Shown: positions 11,211-23,197, numbered from the stretch's first letter. The stretch is 64,000 bases of DNA from Euptelea pleiosperma (GCA_035048495.1 CM068552.1:15872753-15936752), one strand, 5' to 3'. Notes: a model not told the origin generated them from the sequence alone. A program made the numbers and translations.

Positions 11211-11635
11211 AATCACGTTACACAAAAAAACATGTATGATATGAGTGAGACAGTCCGTTGGCTAGTTGGCTCTCTTATAGTTTTGGGCTCATCCGAATTC
11301 GACAACCTATTATGTAATAGGTTGACTAGTAATGGGCCCAGTAGTATGGGCTAATACACATGTGGGCCTTCTACACATCAGTACTATGGACTAATACACC
11401 TGTGGGCCGCCCACACATCTTGGTGGGGATTTTATAAGTGCAACAAGCATGAATTGGCCAAAAGTCCTCTTAAATGTTAAACCTAAAGAAAAATCTCATT
11501 CTCTTAAAAGAAGTTGTGGTCAGAATATAGTCATGAGTGGGGTCCCAAATGCATGTGGGTTTTTAATATTAAAATTAAATAGGGTTACTGATACGCCAAA
11601 GAGCAATTATAACAATTCACGGTTAAAAATAAATC
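11211..11635. repeat. Spacer with short tandem duplication
   Basis: TATGGGCTAATACACATGTGGGCC near 11,345 is repeated with changes near 11,390 (TATGGACTAATACACCTGTGGGCC). The rest is unassigned. Confidence 0.4.
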
Positions 11636-11772
11636 ATGGAAACGACTCTAATCCAACGGATAGAAATTACTCGTCAAGTTGAATTTTGGTATGTAAGTCC
11701 ATCAAGGAATGGTACAAACATCCATACGCTCAGCGGACTCTAAGATTGTGCCACGTGGCTCATACTGAGGTC
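11636..11772. mobile_element. G-box MITE, copy e (right arm only)
   Basis: It contains CTCTAATCCAACGG, TTGAATTTTGGTATGTAAGTCC, CAAACATCCAT and the terminal GTGCCACGTGGCTCAT, with an intact CCACGTGG at 11,751-11,758. No left arm was found. Confidence 0.6.
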
Positions 11773-11864
11773 TGTCATCAACGTTGATGAGGCCCCTACG
11801 ATCACTCCTGTACCGCCCCCTAGTATATATAAAGTTATATGACACGCGGTCATCACAAAAATTG

Positions 11865-12055
11865 AGTTAAGGGCTGATTTTTGGTGAGGATGATCTCTTC
11901 AACATGGAGATCATCCTCACTAACAATCAGTAATTTCCCCTATCCATGAGTCATGTACTTTCCATGAGGCTATAGAAGTTGAAATGGGTTGATTTTTTGT
12001 GGGGGTGATATCCATGTTGAGATGAATATCATCACCAAAATCGGCCCTTATAACT
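11865..12055. mobile_element. Double-hairpin MITE
   Basis: Two hairpins lie in inverted orientation: 11,867-11,932 (GGCTGATTTTTGGTGAGGATGATCTC, loop, GAGATCATCCTCACTAACAATCAG) and 11,986-12,053 (GGTTGATTTTTTGTGGGGGTGATATC, loop, GATATCATCACCAAAATCGGCC-type arm). The arms share the GGCTGATTTTTGGTGA core with the MULE MITE at 3.7 kb. No coding capacity. Confidence 0.6.
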
Positions 12056-13594
12056 CATCTGCATGTGAGTCTCACGTCCATGAGTCATTTTATGAGTCAC
12101 AAAAGCACGAGTCATCGTATCCCAGCCAAACATATATATACATCTCCTATGTCCATAAGAATTCAAGATAAAATGGTCTTGTGACCAGCCGAAGGCTCAG
12201 CAAGTTTAGGGCCAAGTAGCCTGAGCAACAAGCTTGGGGGTGCAACAAAAGTTTCAAATTTAGCAGGCTGGACTCGAAAAACATTGGGCCAACAAACCCA
12301 TCGATGTCACCCAGTTACAAAACCAGTTCATAATTGGATGATCAAATGCGAAAGCAAATAAGAAATAAGAAAAGATGTGAGATTGATTTGATTTTAGGCA
12401 AATCAGACATCTTGTGGGACCGAGCCTCCTAAGCGATTTCTCGCAAAAAAAAAAATGTTAATTCTTTATTGATTTCCAAAGCTTCATACAATTATGTAAA
12501 GAAATTAATTTGTCAAAAATAACCTAATGCATATCTCTTCATCTTAATCTTAATCCTATCCCAAAATTTAGCAATTGATTATGCTACTGCGTAACTAATT
12601 ACATTATCATACTCCCTTCTAACTATATTTTGGCACTTAAAATGTTAACCAAACAGAAATATGATTCCTCCAGGATCCAAAATTTCATTAGATTCGACCT
12701 CAAGGAGAGCTATATCACAATAGCTTGTTCTCTGTAGGTGATGTTGATCATACAAGCAATATACAAGGAAAAAAACAAGTCGATTGACCGAGTTTAAGTG
12801 AAATGAGATCTATCCATTTTTGTACTTCTTAAAACAAATTTGATAGCAAGTTTCTCAGAAATAGTGAACTGGGGTAAGTCTGATTCGGGGGACTATTCTC
12901 TTTAGTGTGATCTACCTCCTTACAATTTTAAGAGTTACAACCTGAGTTTTTGTTGAATATTTTATTACAAAACACAAACTTTTGCTTGTTTAAAAAATGA
13001 ACATTTATTTTTAATCCTACATAAAAAAGAGACGAAAAAAACAACTTATTTTTTAAATTTATTGTATATTTTACTGTATGTAATGAGTGAGCATGGAGAC
13101 TTGGTGCAAACCAATTGGTTTATACATTCTCAGTGCGTACACACACGTGTGGGACCATGGGCCTGAGGTATAAAATTTAAATTAAATAAAAGTGGACATT
13201 GAACGGACCATAGCGAGACACCCAACCATTAGAAGGTGAGTATATTAATTCAATTTAAATTAAATTAAATTAAATTAAGACTACTTGACAATTGTCTTAA
13301 AAGAGAACTCTTAGAACCTCAAGATCAATGGTCAAAGATTTCTCCATTGGCAAATGTGCAATCTAATGGTGTAGATAGAAGGAGAAAAGTCAAGAGACTA
13401 TTAAATGTCTCTTTATATTGAAAAGACAAAATGTGATTCATAAGAAATTAGAAAATAACAAATTTAAAATTTCCTTTTAACTACAATGAAAAGTCCTAGA
13501 GCGTGAATAGGACAATTAAATATTTTTCAATTCAAGAAATTGATCTAAATTAACATATAGTCTCATATATAAATGTTCAAGGCATGAAACATGT
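12056..13594. other. Unassigned spacer
   Basis: AT-rich sequence with an A11 run near 12,447 and a TTAAA-rich simple tract near 13,250-13,280. No ORF with a recognisable motif, no RNA gene. Confidence 0.35.
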
Positions 13595-13602
13595 TAGTAT
13601 TC

Positions 13603-13689
13603 TCTCTCTTCCTTTCCTTTGTCTCTCTTGTTTTTTGTTTTTGTTTTTCCTTTTAATAAAATGCTCATTTAACAAAAAAAAAAAAAAAA
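13603..13689 (+). mobile_element. 87 bp 5'-truncated LINE tail with TSD
   Basis: The insert runs from CT-rich sequence through TTTTTGTTTTTCCTTTTAATAAAATGC to a poly-A run. It is bounded by TAGTATTC at 13,595-13,602 and again at 13,690-13,697. TSD plus 3' A tail and a polyadenylation-like AATAAA identify a severely truncated non-LTR retroposon. Confidence 0.75.
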
Positions 13690-13988
13690 TAGTATTCAAC
13701 TACAAATATGGTAGACAAGATAATCAAAATAAAAATAGTGAAGAGCTAAAAATCACACAACACATGAATTTATAGTGGTTCGGTGTTCTCACACCTATGT
13801 CCACTTTCAAATAACAAGTAAAATATTATCCACTTAATAATACATTACAACACCTTACAACTGAATGAACAAACGGCTAATAATCCACTCAACCTAACAC
13901 TCAAGAATCACTCTCTAAGCACCTAGTGAGTCTCCAAGCACACTGACCTACAAGCGCCCATGGATCGGCCCGTTTACCCAAGATCTAA

Positions 13989-15753
13989 TGTGTGATAAAA
14001 ATAAAAATATTAAGTTGTACCAAAATCATTTCAAAATTTGCCATGATTTATCATAAATAAAATAAAATATTCTATAATGGCGCTTTTATTAAAACATTCG
14101 TCTTCGAGTCCTTTTCAATTAATTTTGGCGATTTAAGAATAAGATACGAAAATTGACCAAATCTTAAATTTAATAAAAATATATTTTATTATTCCAATTT
14201 TTTTTAAAATCATTAGAAACAAGTTTTGTTAAGACATTTTAATTAAATCCACTATTTAATGCGTAATTAGAATTTAAGTTTTTCAATTAATCAGATATGT
14301 ATTAACATTTTCTCAAAAAGTAATTTCTTAAAATATTTATTTTATTACGGTGCTCAAAAATATCATTTATTATTTTTAATTAAATAATTACTGTTAACAA
14401 AACTACTCTTAATAGATTTTGTTAAAAGTTGCAAAAGATAGTAAATTCTGACTTGTATGAATTTTAAACAATAAAATAAAATCATTTACGATTCTAAACG
14501 AATCAAACATGTCTCAATACTCATTATTACATCATACCAACTTTTTAAAATAATTTAATGCACTAAATTTCTTTTCTTGATTCCATTTATTCAAACGACT
14601 CCGTCTTTTCAAAAGTATCATCCTCATAAGAATCAATAAAATTTGAAATAATCGGTATAGTACCGTGAGCTTAAGAGCCCAGTAAATCTACGTGTATACA
14701 TATATCTCATATATGAATATCATTCTATAATCAATAATATTCTATGCATCAAGATATTAATCAACAAACACAAGTATACTAACAATTTTAATATACATCG
14801 ATTTCAATATACAAAAAAGCCTAAATCCCTTCTCTTTTTTTTGTTCGACGAATCGAGAACTCAATGAATCGAGTTTTATGTGCCCTTCTTAAATATAAAT
14901 TCATAGGATACATCCCAACTATATATCCGCAGGACGAATCTCGATTATAAATTCATAGGACAAATCCTAAGACTTCTTATTAAGCATTGTCGATTATAAG
15001 TGTACTTACCTTTAATCTTGAGAAGCTTCTAGTTCTTCTTCAGTTCTTCAGAGATATTTTTAATACAATTGAGAGAAAAGATAAGATGGGAGAAAATGAA
15101 AGAAAATGGTGGCTAGGGTTGGTGAGAGCTTTTAAACTTTTCTTAAATAGATTATGTAAGTATATTTAAAGTTTAGGTTTTTTTGTTTAAATTTTTGGAG
15201 GTCAAATCTCAATCGTTGGACATGAAGTTAGTGAAGGGTTGAGATTTAATTAAAGTTGAGTTCATAACAGAGTTTATGGTTTTGGTTGAGAGATTTTCTC
15301 AATCTCTCATAGAAATAAGCAACCACTTAGAGATTCTTATTTGAATTAAATCTTTAATGAATTTCCTTTTTTATCTTAATTTAGAAATGATTTTCATCAC
15401 TTTATAAGGGGTGTATCTAACAACCTTCTAGAAACCCTATTTTAGGTTAATTATGGGCTGGAAATGAGTCATAAGGCTCAAAAAGTCTCTTTAATTGATA
15501 CTAATATCTTTCTTTAATTAAATTTATGATGACATCCTTTAATTATGGTATGTTAAAAGATGTATTAATTATAAGAGTCAATTATGCACATTTAGTATAA
15601 TTTACAAAGTCATCCTCTATTTATTTCAATTATTTATAATGTCCTTAATTACGGTTTAGAAAAATATTTAAAAGGTACCCAATTAAAATACGTGGGCCCC
15701 GTTAATGTAGGTAAATTATAATAATACCCTTGCATCAAAGTTTAGGTATTACA
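13989..15753 (-). mobile_element. Long LTR (Ty3/gypsy type), minus orientation
   Basis: Read on the minus strand it starts TGTAATACCTAAACTTTG (15,753 leftwards) and ends near a CA at about 13,989-13,993. The first 60 nt match the start of the insertion at 18,750 (TGTAATACCTTGAACTTTTG). No internal domain is attached, so it may be a solo LTR. A clean TSD was not found. The 60-codon ORF inside is not meaningful. Confidence 0.5.
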
Positions 15754-16900
15754 TCAATTCTCAAGGGATGAACAATCCTTAACTCGGTCACAGTGAGTAA
15801 TAACTCGCCAATAGTATATACAAGAAGTGTTTATAGATTTTGATTGCAAAAATGTCTCTTGATAGGCTAAATAAAATCAATGGAGTGCTAACCTTTCAAA
15901 GAAGTCAAACGAATTGGATTGAAACTTCAAGAGAAGCTTCAGGAAGCTTCTTCCACTCGTAGAGAGTCTCTTCCATGTAAGGTCTATATTTTAGTGTTAG
16001 TTAATCTTGTGTGACAAAGCACCATTGTATATTCCACCTTACTATGTCGTGTGGGTAGTTAGGATAGTAAGAGTGTTAGTTTGAGGTTGCATTACTCAAA
16101 AACTACCTTAAGCCTGCCAAATCAAAAGATCAAGATATCTAAAGAATGAAAGCTTCAAACGATCGCACAATATTAGGTTGGTAAGTGACTTAGAGGCCTA
16201 GAACTTTGTTGATTAATACACATAATCGTATACCATAAGTACACTTAAGCATGTGTTTGAAACACGGACAGAACATGAGTTTTACGTATAATCTGTTGAG
16301 TCCAATCGATTGGACATCTTGGCCAATCAATCAGACCTGTCCGATCGATTGGACTAATAGACCGATCGATTGGACCTACGCGAAAAAGAGTTGTGTGAAT
16401 CGTTAAGTTTCTTATTTCAATTCAAACACTTGCTAATTTTAGGCTTGGCTTGTTCACTCTATATATTGATCTTTTTGGGTTGAAACCCTAAGCAATCCAA
16501 GGAATCCTAAGCCATTGAAGAGATACAAGGCTTCCAAAAAAGAGTTAGCTCAAGAACGGATGAACTTCTCTTAGGAGCAATATACTCCACGTACGCTTTG
16601 ATAGTCAAGAGAGTTCTTCGAATCCCATTCTCATTCATGAATTGTCCCATACGTATTAGTTATCAAATGGCTACTTTCTAATAAGACTTAATGTTGAAAT
16701 CACACCTATATCATAACATTATTGTCGCATACTTGTTGGTTATAGTATAATTACTTTCCGTAGGAAGCACACCTATAGTGTAACATCACGGTCCCATACC
16801 CACTAGTTACAATATTATACTTTCTTAGAAAAATAAACAAAAGGAAAACATCATAAGATATTAACGACTCAAAGAAAGACTTAACAATCTCCAATTGCTC
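15754..16900 (+). mobile_element. Palindrome-bearing LTR relic
   Basis: The exact palindrome GTCCAATCGATTGGAC lies at 16,300-16,315, followed by further CGATCGATTGGAC units to 16,377. A TATATATTG-type promoter stretch near 16,460 and a CCTAAGCAATCC-rich leader follow. The layout matches the U3-R parts of the LTRs at 42.1, 61.2 and 62.9 kb, at much lower identity. Sequence at 13,698-13,988 may be the left part of the same element. Boundaries unresolved. Confidence 0.45.
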
Positions 16901-16901
16901 C

Positions 16902-17098
16902 AGAAGTTACAAAGTTGGGGACCTTGTAATAATCTATTTGTCACAAGTAGTTTCCCATGGGAACCTACCACAAGTTGAAACCGAAAATGATTAGGCAATG
17001 TTATGAAAATTTGGGGATAATGCATGTGTAATTGAGCTTCCGCAAGGCCTAAGCACATCTCCAATATTCAATGTGACTGATTTGTATGAGTTCCATGG
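16902..17098 (+). pseudogene. Ty3/gypsy integrase C-terminal fragment
   Basis: Reading across frameshifts gives YKVGDLV, then FPMGTYHKLKPK, then DNACVIELPQGLSTSPIFNV and TDLYEFHG. These are the landmarks of the C-terminal end of plant Ty3/gypsy integrases (GDLVMVYLR, FPxGTYxKLK, NAYVIDLP, FNVxDLYEFH). Only this tail remains, with a frame change between FPMGTYHKLK and the NACVIEL block. No other gypsy pol domain is adjacent, so it is a dead remnant. The identification rests on the order of several short motifs. Confidence 0.7.
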
Positions 17099-17367
17099 GG
17101 GTGGGGAGGTGTTGATCTAAATGAAGATGATATATATAAATGAGAATCAAACTACTTAAGTACCGAAATTTTCATAGCATTAGGCATTGCCCCAACTAAG
17201 ATGATACAAATGAGAATCAATCGAAATTTATGAAATAATAGAGATCAATACGATTAAGGGCTGCAATGGCTCGTTTGAGAAACTCCTAGTTCACTGGGAA
17301 GGAAAGCCCCAACTAAAAACACATGGATGAGCTATGATGAGCTTCACGATTGGATGAAGATGCATAC

Positions 17368-17728
17368 TGTTAAGGAAACAGACACAATGGTCACTGAATT
17401 TCCAGATTCTTCTCTAGAGATTTCCTCTAGAGAAAATCTTTCAAATCCTACACGTTGTTTGCTGCACATGGAAGCTGAGAACACTAATATGGAAGGCGTT
17501 TCTAATCTCGAGGAGTTCCCATATTTGGCAAACAGAGTTGCTAAATATGATGGCAAGCATGACGATCTCTCACCTAAATAAGGACAATATTTCCTCTGTT
17601 TTGTAATAAATTCCCATCTCTTGTAAAGAAACTTCTTTACACGTTTTTAAAGAGTTCTATATATACACTCTTAGGTTGATACAGAAAAAAAACTTTCTCT
17701 TCCCTCTCAAGACTTATAAAACCGTTTA
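17368..17728 (+). repeat. 5' LTR of copia element
   Basis: 361 bp, TGTTAAGG to CCGTTTA. It contains CTATATATACACTC, a likely TATA region, near 17,657. It pairs with 23,198-23,715. Confidence 0.85.
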
Positions 17729-17740
17729 TGGTATCAGAGC
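17729..17740 (+). other. Primer-binding site of copia element
   Basis: TGGTATCAGAGC, the canonical initiator tRNA-Met primer site of plant copia elements, abuts the 5' LTR. Confidence 0.85.
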
Positions 17741-17818
17741 TATCTAGCTCTAACGAGATCAAATCCTGGTTAGGTTCTCCTTTCTTCATCTTATTCTCTC
17801 TACTTCTCTTCTTTCATC

Positions 17819-18740
17819 ATGTCTTCTCCAAATACTATTCTTCTCCTTCTCAAACGTGGCCAACATGGCTTCTCTCAAGTTAACATCCACAAACTATTTA
17901 ATGTGGAGAACTCAATTTGACTCTCTTCTTGCTAGTCAAAATCTCATGGGTTTTATTGATGGAATCAACCCAAAACTGTCCCCTACCATCACTGTTGACG
18001 ATAAAACTGGAGAAAATCCAAAACATCACAAGTGGTATCTCACAAACAAACTGGTGTTCACTCTTCTATGTACTTCTTTGACAGAAGAGCCTATGAGTCA
18101 GGTTATGGGTCTGACATGCTCCCGAGATGTATGGACCGCATTGGAGGAGACCTACTCTCACAAAGCAGTCACACGGGAGTAACAACTTAAGGAGGAACTC
18201 CAATCCTTGAAAAGAGGAATAACTAATTCTATTTCAGAACATGCTAGAAAATACAAAGCTCTCCTAGATACTCTAAGTGCCATTGGGGGGATCCGTAGGT
18301 TTTTGTGAAAGGGATGCTCTTATCATGTTATTGCTGAAAATAAAAACCGAATTCCTCTATTTGATGTCAATTCATCCAGCGAGATAAAGGAGTCAGAAAA
18401 GACATTCTGGTTTCTAAGAGGGCTTGGTCTAAAATATCAATCCTTTACCACTACAATCATGGACAAACCACCAATTCCCGGCCCCCTTTCAAAGAAGTCC
18501 TTCCTGCAGTGTTGAGCCATGAGTTTTTGTTGAAATCTCTTGGCTTGGCACTCCCTACACATGAATCAACGTTCTTTGTACAACGTGGTGGTCGTTCAGG
18601 ACGTGGTTGACGTGGTGGTGGCTGAGGCAACCGCAACTATCAAGGCCGAGGTCAGTTGAACTATAGTCACAATGGTTTTTCTCACAATAACCAACGTGAT
18701 GGGAAACACGGACATATCAACCTACCAGGTGTTTTGAAAC
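17819..18740 (+). pseudogene. Copia gag, broken
   Basis: The reading frame from 17,856 gives KLTSTNYLMWRTQFDSLL, GFIDG, then DVWTALEETYSH, the UBN2-type gag signature. An in-frame stop follows at about 18,181, the frame resumes as LKEELQSLKRG, and a later stretch reads LKYQSFTTTIMDKPP. A glycine/arginine-rich RGG region near 18,590-18,640 marks the gag C-terminus. The zinc knuckle that should follow is absent because the frame runs into the nested insertion at 18,750. At least three stops and a frameshift near the N-terminus make it nonfunctional. Confidence 0.8.
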
Positions 18741-18749
18741 GTTCTCCCT

Positions 18750-20085
18750 TGTAATACCTTGAACTTTTGTTCAGGGGTATTAGAGTAATTTACATTTAGA
18801 GTAGTATTTTCGACAAATGATAAAATTAAAATAATTAATATCTTTGAGTTATATATTAATTGCCTTAATTAAAACTTTTCATAACTTTTAGTCTTTTAAA
18901 AATAATGAATATCTTTATCTAATCAAAGACTTGAACTTTAAAAATAAAATACTATTTAAATAAATTACCAATGATAATTAATTACACACATAAATAAATA
19001 AATAAATAAATACTTATCATTTTCTTTTGAGCAACTATTAAAAATAGAAGAATTTTCTAAAAACTTACACATTTTCAACTTTCACCATTAGATAGCTCTC
19101 CATTACAAATCGTTGAGAGCTTTGAGAGCCCTAAAAACACCATAACGTCTTACCCTTTGAGATCATGGCTTGAGACAAAAATGTTCATACTTTTGAGATG
19201 TTTGACATACTTGAATTCTGGCTTTATCCAACGATGATCGGTAAAAACACCAACGGCTACTTTTTCACCATTGATTTAAGTTCGGATGAAGATCAACGGA
19301 TAAGGTAGGTACACATACATATTTTAATAGATAATCTCTCTTATTTTACTTTATTAATTATGTTATATGTATGTACTTAATTGATAATGTTGTGGGTATT
19401 ATTGTGATTTGGATCTGATTGGATTGACCGGTGTACCAGAAAAAAAAGGTTATAGATAATGATTTTGTATAATATTGAAGTGTTAGTTTTGGTGTGATCC
19501 TAATGGATACCTGCAAAAATAAAAATTAAAAAGGGCCTGGAGCCTTAAGATGAAAGACCCCAGACCCCTACAGAAAAGCCTTTTGACTACTCCCAACGTG
19601 GGAAGGGGAAGGAGACCCAAGATTGGGTTGTAGTTATAATCATATAAATATAATATTATTGGACTAATCGTGAGGAAGATTTATTATTCTTGGTTGACGT
19701 TACTAATTTATATTATCTGTTATGTATTGAATATGCCATGATTTTTTTGTTAGAATATGCGATATTATCTATGATATATATGCAGTGTACATTGGATTAT
19801 CTACTAGGCTTTTGGCTCATGGTATTTACCAAACATTTCTGATTTAATTGAGAATGGAGTGAATTTTGGAGTTGATGCACTTGATGAGGACGATAGCATG
19901 AGAAAATCAGATGGACAATTGAGAATATCGATGAGATTGATGCGGGACCCTATATATTTGTTATTTGTATTATTTTTATATGCGTAATTTATTAAAGACT
20001 CACATTGTCTATTATTTAAAACTTTTTTAAAATTTTTTTTAATCATGCGGATGATCAATATTTGACTTCATATACTATTTGACCA
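18750..20085 (+). mobile_element. Nested LTR-like insertion in copia
   Basis: It begins TGTAATACCTTGAAC, like the LTR read on the minus strand from 15,753, and interrupts the copia coding sequence. Copia-like protein resumes at about 20,090 (GLYTLDRINSSLLF). About 700 bp of expected zinc knuckle and protease are absent between the flanks, so insertion was accompanied or followed by deletion. The right end and TSD are not resolved. Contains (AAAT)n near 18,990-19,010. Confidence 0.5.
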
Positions 20086-21173
20086 ACAGTAGGCATGGTG
20101 GTCTCTACACTTTGGACCGCATCAACTCCTCTTTATTATTCATTGCTGCTCCCTTACCAAAAGCCTCATAGTCTATCTAGCATCATCGCTTGGGTCATCT
20201 ATCTGATTGAGTCCTTTCCTTCATCAATAAATAGGGGACCATTCAAATTAGGGGTGTCGATTTTACCCGTTTAACCGGAACCGAAAACACCGGTTCCGGT
20301 TCCACATTTTTGGGAATTGATTAAAATGGAACTGGAACCGGAACCGAATCGAACTGAAAATAATGGTTTCAATTCCGGGTAGTCTAATATGGAACCGAAA
20401 CCGATAAGAACCGGAATCGAACCGATAAGAACCGGTACCAATGTATAAATATAGTGTAAAAATTCTCATATTCTCAAGATTTTGCCCATTATACCTGGAA
20501 CCGGAACCGGAACCGACAGAAATACATAATCGGTTCCGGTTCCGGATCCATCACTTTGAGAATCGGAACTGTTAAGGAACCGAACCGATAAGAACCGGAA
20601 CCGATTGTTCCGGTTCTGGCCACCTTAGGAATCGAACCGGAGCCGACCCGTTGACACTCCTAATTCAAATTGTCTCCCCCTCCAAGTCTAGCTCTACGGT
20701 TTGTCCAAGTTGCCAACTTGGAAAGAGTCATAGGTTACCTTTTATTGTCAATGAAAAGCGATGTACTTCTCCATTAACAATAATACATGCTGATATTTGG
20801 GGCCCATCCCCAGTTCTTTCTAATCATGGCTTCTGTTATTATGTCATATTTATTGACGATTTTAGCAGGTATACATGGTTTTACCCTATGCGCAATAAAT
20901 CTGATTTTTCTTCTTTATTTTTACAATTTCAAAAAATGGTTGAAAATCAATTTGATTGCAAAATAAAAATCTTCCAATGTGATGGTGGTCAAGATAAAAC
21001 TGAGTTTCTTACTCACCTTTCCCATTGTGGTATCCTCAAACGCATCCCTTGCCCTCACACTCAAGCCCAAAATGGAAGGGCAGTGCATAAGCACCGCCAC
21101 CTCACTGAAACTGGCCTTACGCTACTTTTTCATAGTATATCTCCATCGTATTTTCCGACATGTGGTATTTGAT
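20086..21173 (+). pseudogene. Copia pre-integrase and integrase, broken
   Basis: After removing the MITE at 20,250-20,662 the frame runs GLYTLDRINSS, HHRLGH (pre-integrase), then CPSCQLGKSHRLPF and HADIWGPSPV with IDDFSRYTWFY (integrase core). The next conserved acidic block reads QCDGGQDKTEF, where copia normally has SDGGGEF. The segment normally QNGVAERKHRH reads QNGRAVHKHRH, so the catalytic glutamate is replaced by valine. The sequence then jumps at about 21,170 to the region before the reverse transcriptase, implying an internal deletion. Confidence 0.85.
20250..20662. mobile_element. hAT-type MITE made of GGTTCCGG repeats
   Basis: The termini are AGGGGTGTCGA and TTGACACTCCTA, flanked by ATTCAAATT at 20,241-20,249 and 20,663-20,671. 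The interior is almost entirely CCGGAACCGGAACCG-type repeats in both orientations. Removing the insert and one TSD copy restores continuity of the copia integrase sequence, which fixes its limits. Confidence 0.85.
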
Positions 21174-22556
21174 GAGTCTATTTTTCCCTTCACCAGTGAT
21201 AGTTCATCTACCTTGTCCATGGAGGATTTTGTTTCTTTCTGTGATCCTGTAGATGATGAAGTCATTAAGGAAGCAACCACGTCATCCACCATACAAGGAA
21301 TCATGCCTTCAACAGATTGTGATCAACAACCATCCTCATATATCCCTGATCTTGATGATGCACCACCTGCTCGTTTCTTCGAGCCCTCAGGACAGACTTT
21401 CATGCCGACTTTGAGCTCTACTGTTTTGGATGATACCAACAGCCCTATTGACATTCCTGGGGGTTCGATTACCATTGATCTGCCTCTCTCCTCACCAAGC
21501 GATTTACATTCATCAAGTGGATTAACTTCGCCATCTCCTGGGTATCCCAATGCACCCAATGTTCACCCCATGGTGACAGGGTCCAAGTCTTGGCCCATTA
21601 CTACAGTCCATCCTTTGCCATCCCAACCATCCTCCTTTCTTGTTGCTCTTTTTGCAATCAAAGAACACCGAGGATACAAGAGTGCCATTAAGTCCCCTCA
21701 CTGGAAAGTTGCTATGGATGAAGATATCCAATCCCTGCATCAAAACAATACATGGGCTCTTATTCCACGTACTCCATCAATGAACATTGTGGGCTCTAAA
21801 TGGTTCTTTAAGACCAATTTGCTACCCGATGGGACAATCAAATAATACAAGGCCTGTCTTGTCGCTTAAGGCTATACTAAGGTTGAGGGTCTTAACTTTG
21901 ATGAGACCTTCAGCCCTGTGGTCAAATCGGCAACCATCCGTCTTGTTCTTTCAATGGCAACTATCCATGGTTGGGAAATTCGGCAGCTCGACGTTAAGAA
22001 CACTTTTCTACATGGGTTTCTCAATGAAGAGGTGTTCATGGATCAACCTCCCAGCTATATGGACCTCTCTCAACCTTGACATGTTTGCCGCCTTAATAAG
22101 GCCTTATATGGGCCTAAACAAGCCCCTCGGGCATGGTTTGATCGATTCAGCTCCTTTCTCATACATGTTGGCTTCTCTTGCAGTAAAGTGGATACTTCAA
22201 TGTTTGTCTACATTCTTATTCTCCTAGTATATGTGGATGATATTGTCCTTACTGGCAGTCATCCCACGCTCCTAACTGAATTTATTCTCCATTTGGGTCG
22301 CGAATTCACCATGAAAGACCTCGATAACTTACACTACTTCCTTGGGATCGAGGTCGCATCCACCTTTGATGACCTTTTTCTTACTCAAAGCAAGTATGCA
22401 CAAGATCTTCTTGAGCGTGCCCATATGGATTGGGCCAAACTGATATCCACCCCCATGGTTCTTGGTCAGAAGTTGACCATCGAAGGCATCAAGTTTGAAG
22501 ATCCTACGTACCCTTTTATCGAAGTATTGTTGGGGGTCTTCAGTATCTGACACTCA
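21174..22556 (+). pseudogene. Copia reverse transcriptase, broken
   Basis: Motifs in order: HWKVAMDEDIQSL and NNTWALI, VGSKWFFKTN, a stop, then YKACLVA, FDETFSPVVK, IRLVLSMA, WEIRQLDVKNTFLHGFL, ALYGPKQAPRAWF, the catalytic LVYVDDIVLTG near 22,227-22,259, FTMKDLDNLHYFLGIEV and YAQDLLERA. The YVDD box is intact, but stops occur at 21,843, 21,868 and 22,078 and frames change between blocks. The serine/proline-rich upstream stretch (21,180-21,620) is the usual linker between integrase and RT. Confidence 0.9.
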
Positions 22557-23140
22557 CTCGGTCTGACTTGGCGTTTAGTGTCAACTCTGTCTGTCAGTAT
22601 ATGCACGCGCCCACCGAGGCTCACTTTCATGTTGTTAAGCGCATCTTATGGTACATCAAAGGGACACTTCATCATGACATTCAATTCTGCTCTAATAGTC
22701 CCATTCATTTGTTGGGTTATTTGGATGCTGATTGGGCTGGTTGCCCTGACACGCGACGGTCAACCATAGGCTTTGTCGTCTTTCTTGGGACCAATCTTAT
22801 CTCTTGGACTGCCAAGAAACAACCGACGGTGTCCCACTTCAGCTCAGAAGCCGAGTATTGTTCTTTAGCACCTACCGCTGCTGAGATCACTTGGTTATCA
22901 TTTCTCCTTCGTGGCATTGGTATCTTCTTGCGAGATCACGCCACTATTCTCTGTGATAATCGTAGTGCGATTTATCTCTCCTCCAACCCTGTCTTTCACG
23001 CTCAATCCAAACATATTGAGCTCGATTATCACTTTGTTCATGAGAAGGTGACTGCCATAGTTCTCCAAGTTCAATTTGTACCCTCTATCCTCCAACTTTC
23101 TGATCTCTTCACCAAGAGTCTTCCCCATGACTTTTGATCG
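22557..23140 (+). pseudogene. Copia RNase H, open frame
   Basis: The frame reads MHAPTEAHFHVVKRILWYIKG, LLGYLDADWAGCPDTRRS, LISWTAKKQPTVSHFSSEAEY, ILCDNRSAIYLSSNPVFHA, SKHIELDYHFVHEKV and QLSDLFTKSLP, the full set of copia RNase H landmarks with the D (DADW), E (SSEAEY) and D (CDN) residues present. This is the best-preserved part of the element and shows no stop over 189 codons, but it is separated from the RT by a frame change. Confidence 0.9.
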
Positions 23141-23197
23141 ACTTCAGCACCAGTCGACCATTTGTGATCACTCCACGATCAACTTGAGGGGGGAGGG

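Noticed and set aside
20263..20469. Arg/Phe-rich ORF
   Set aside because: It is a translation of the GGTTCCGG repeat of the hAT MITE.
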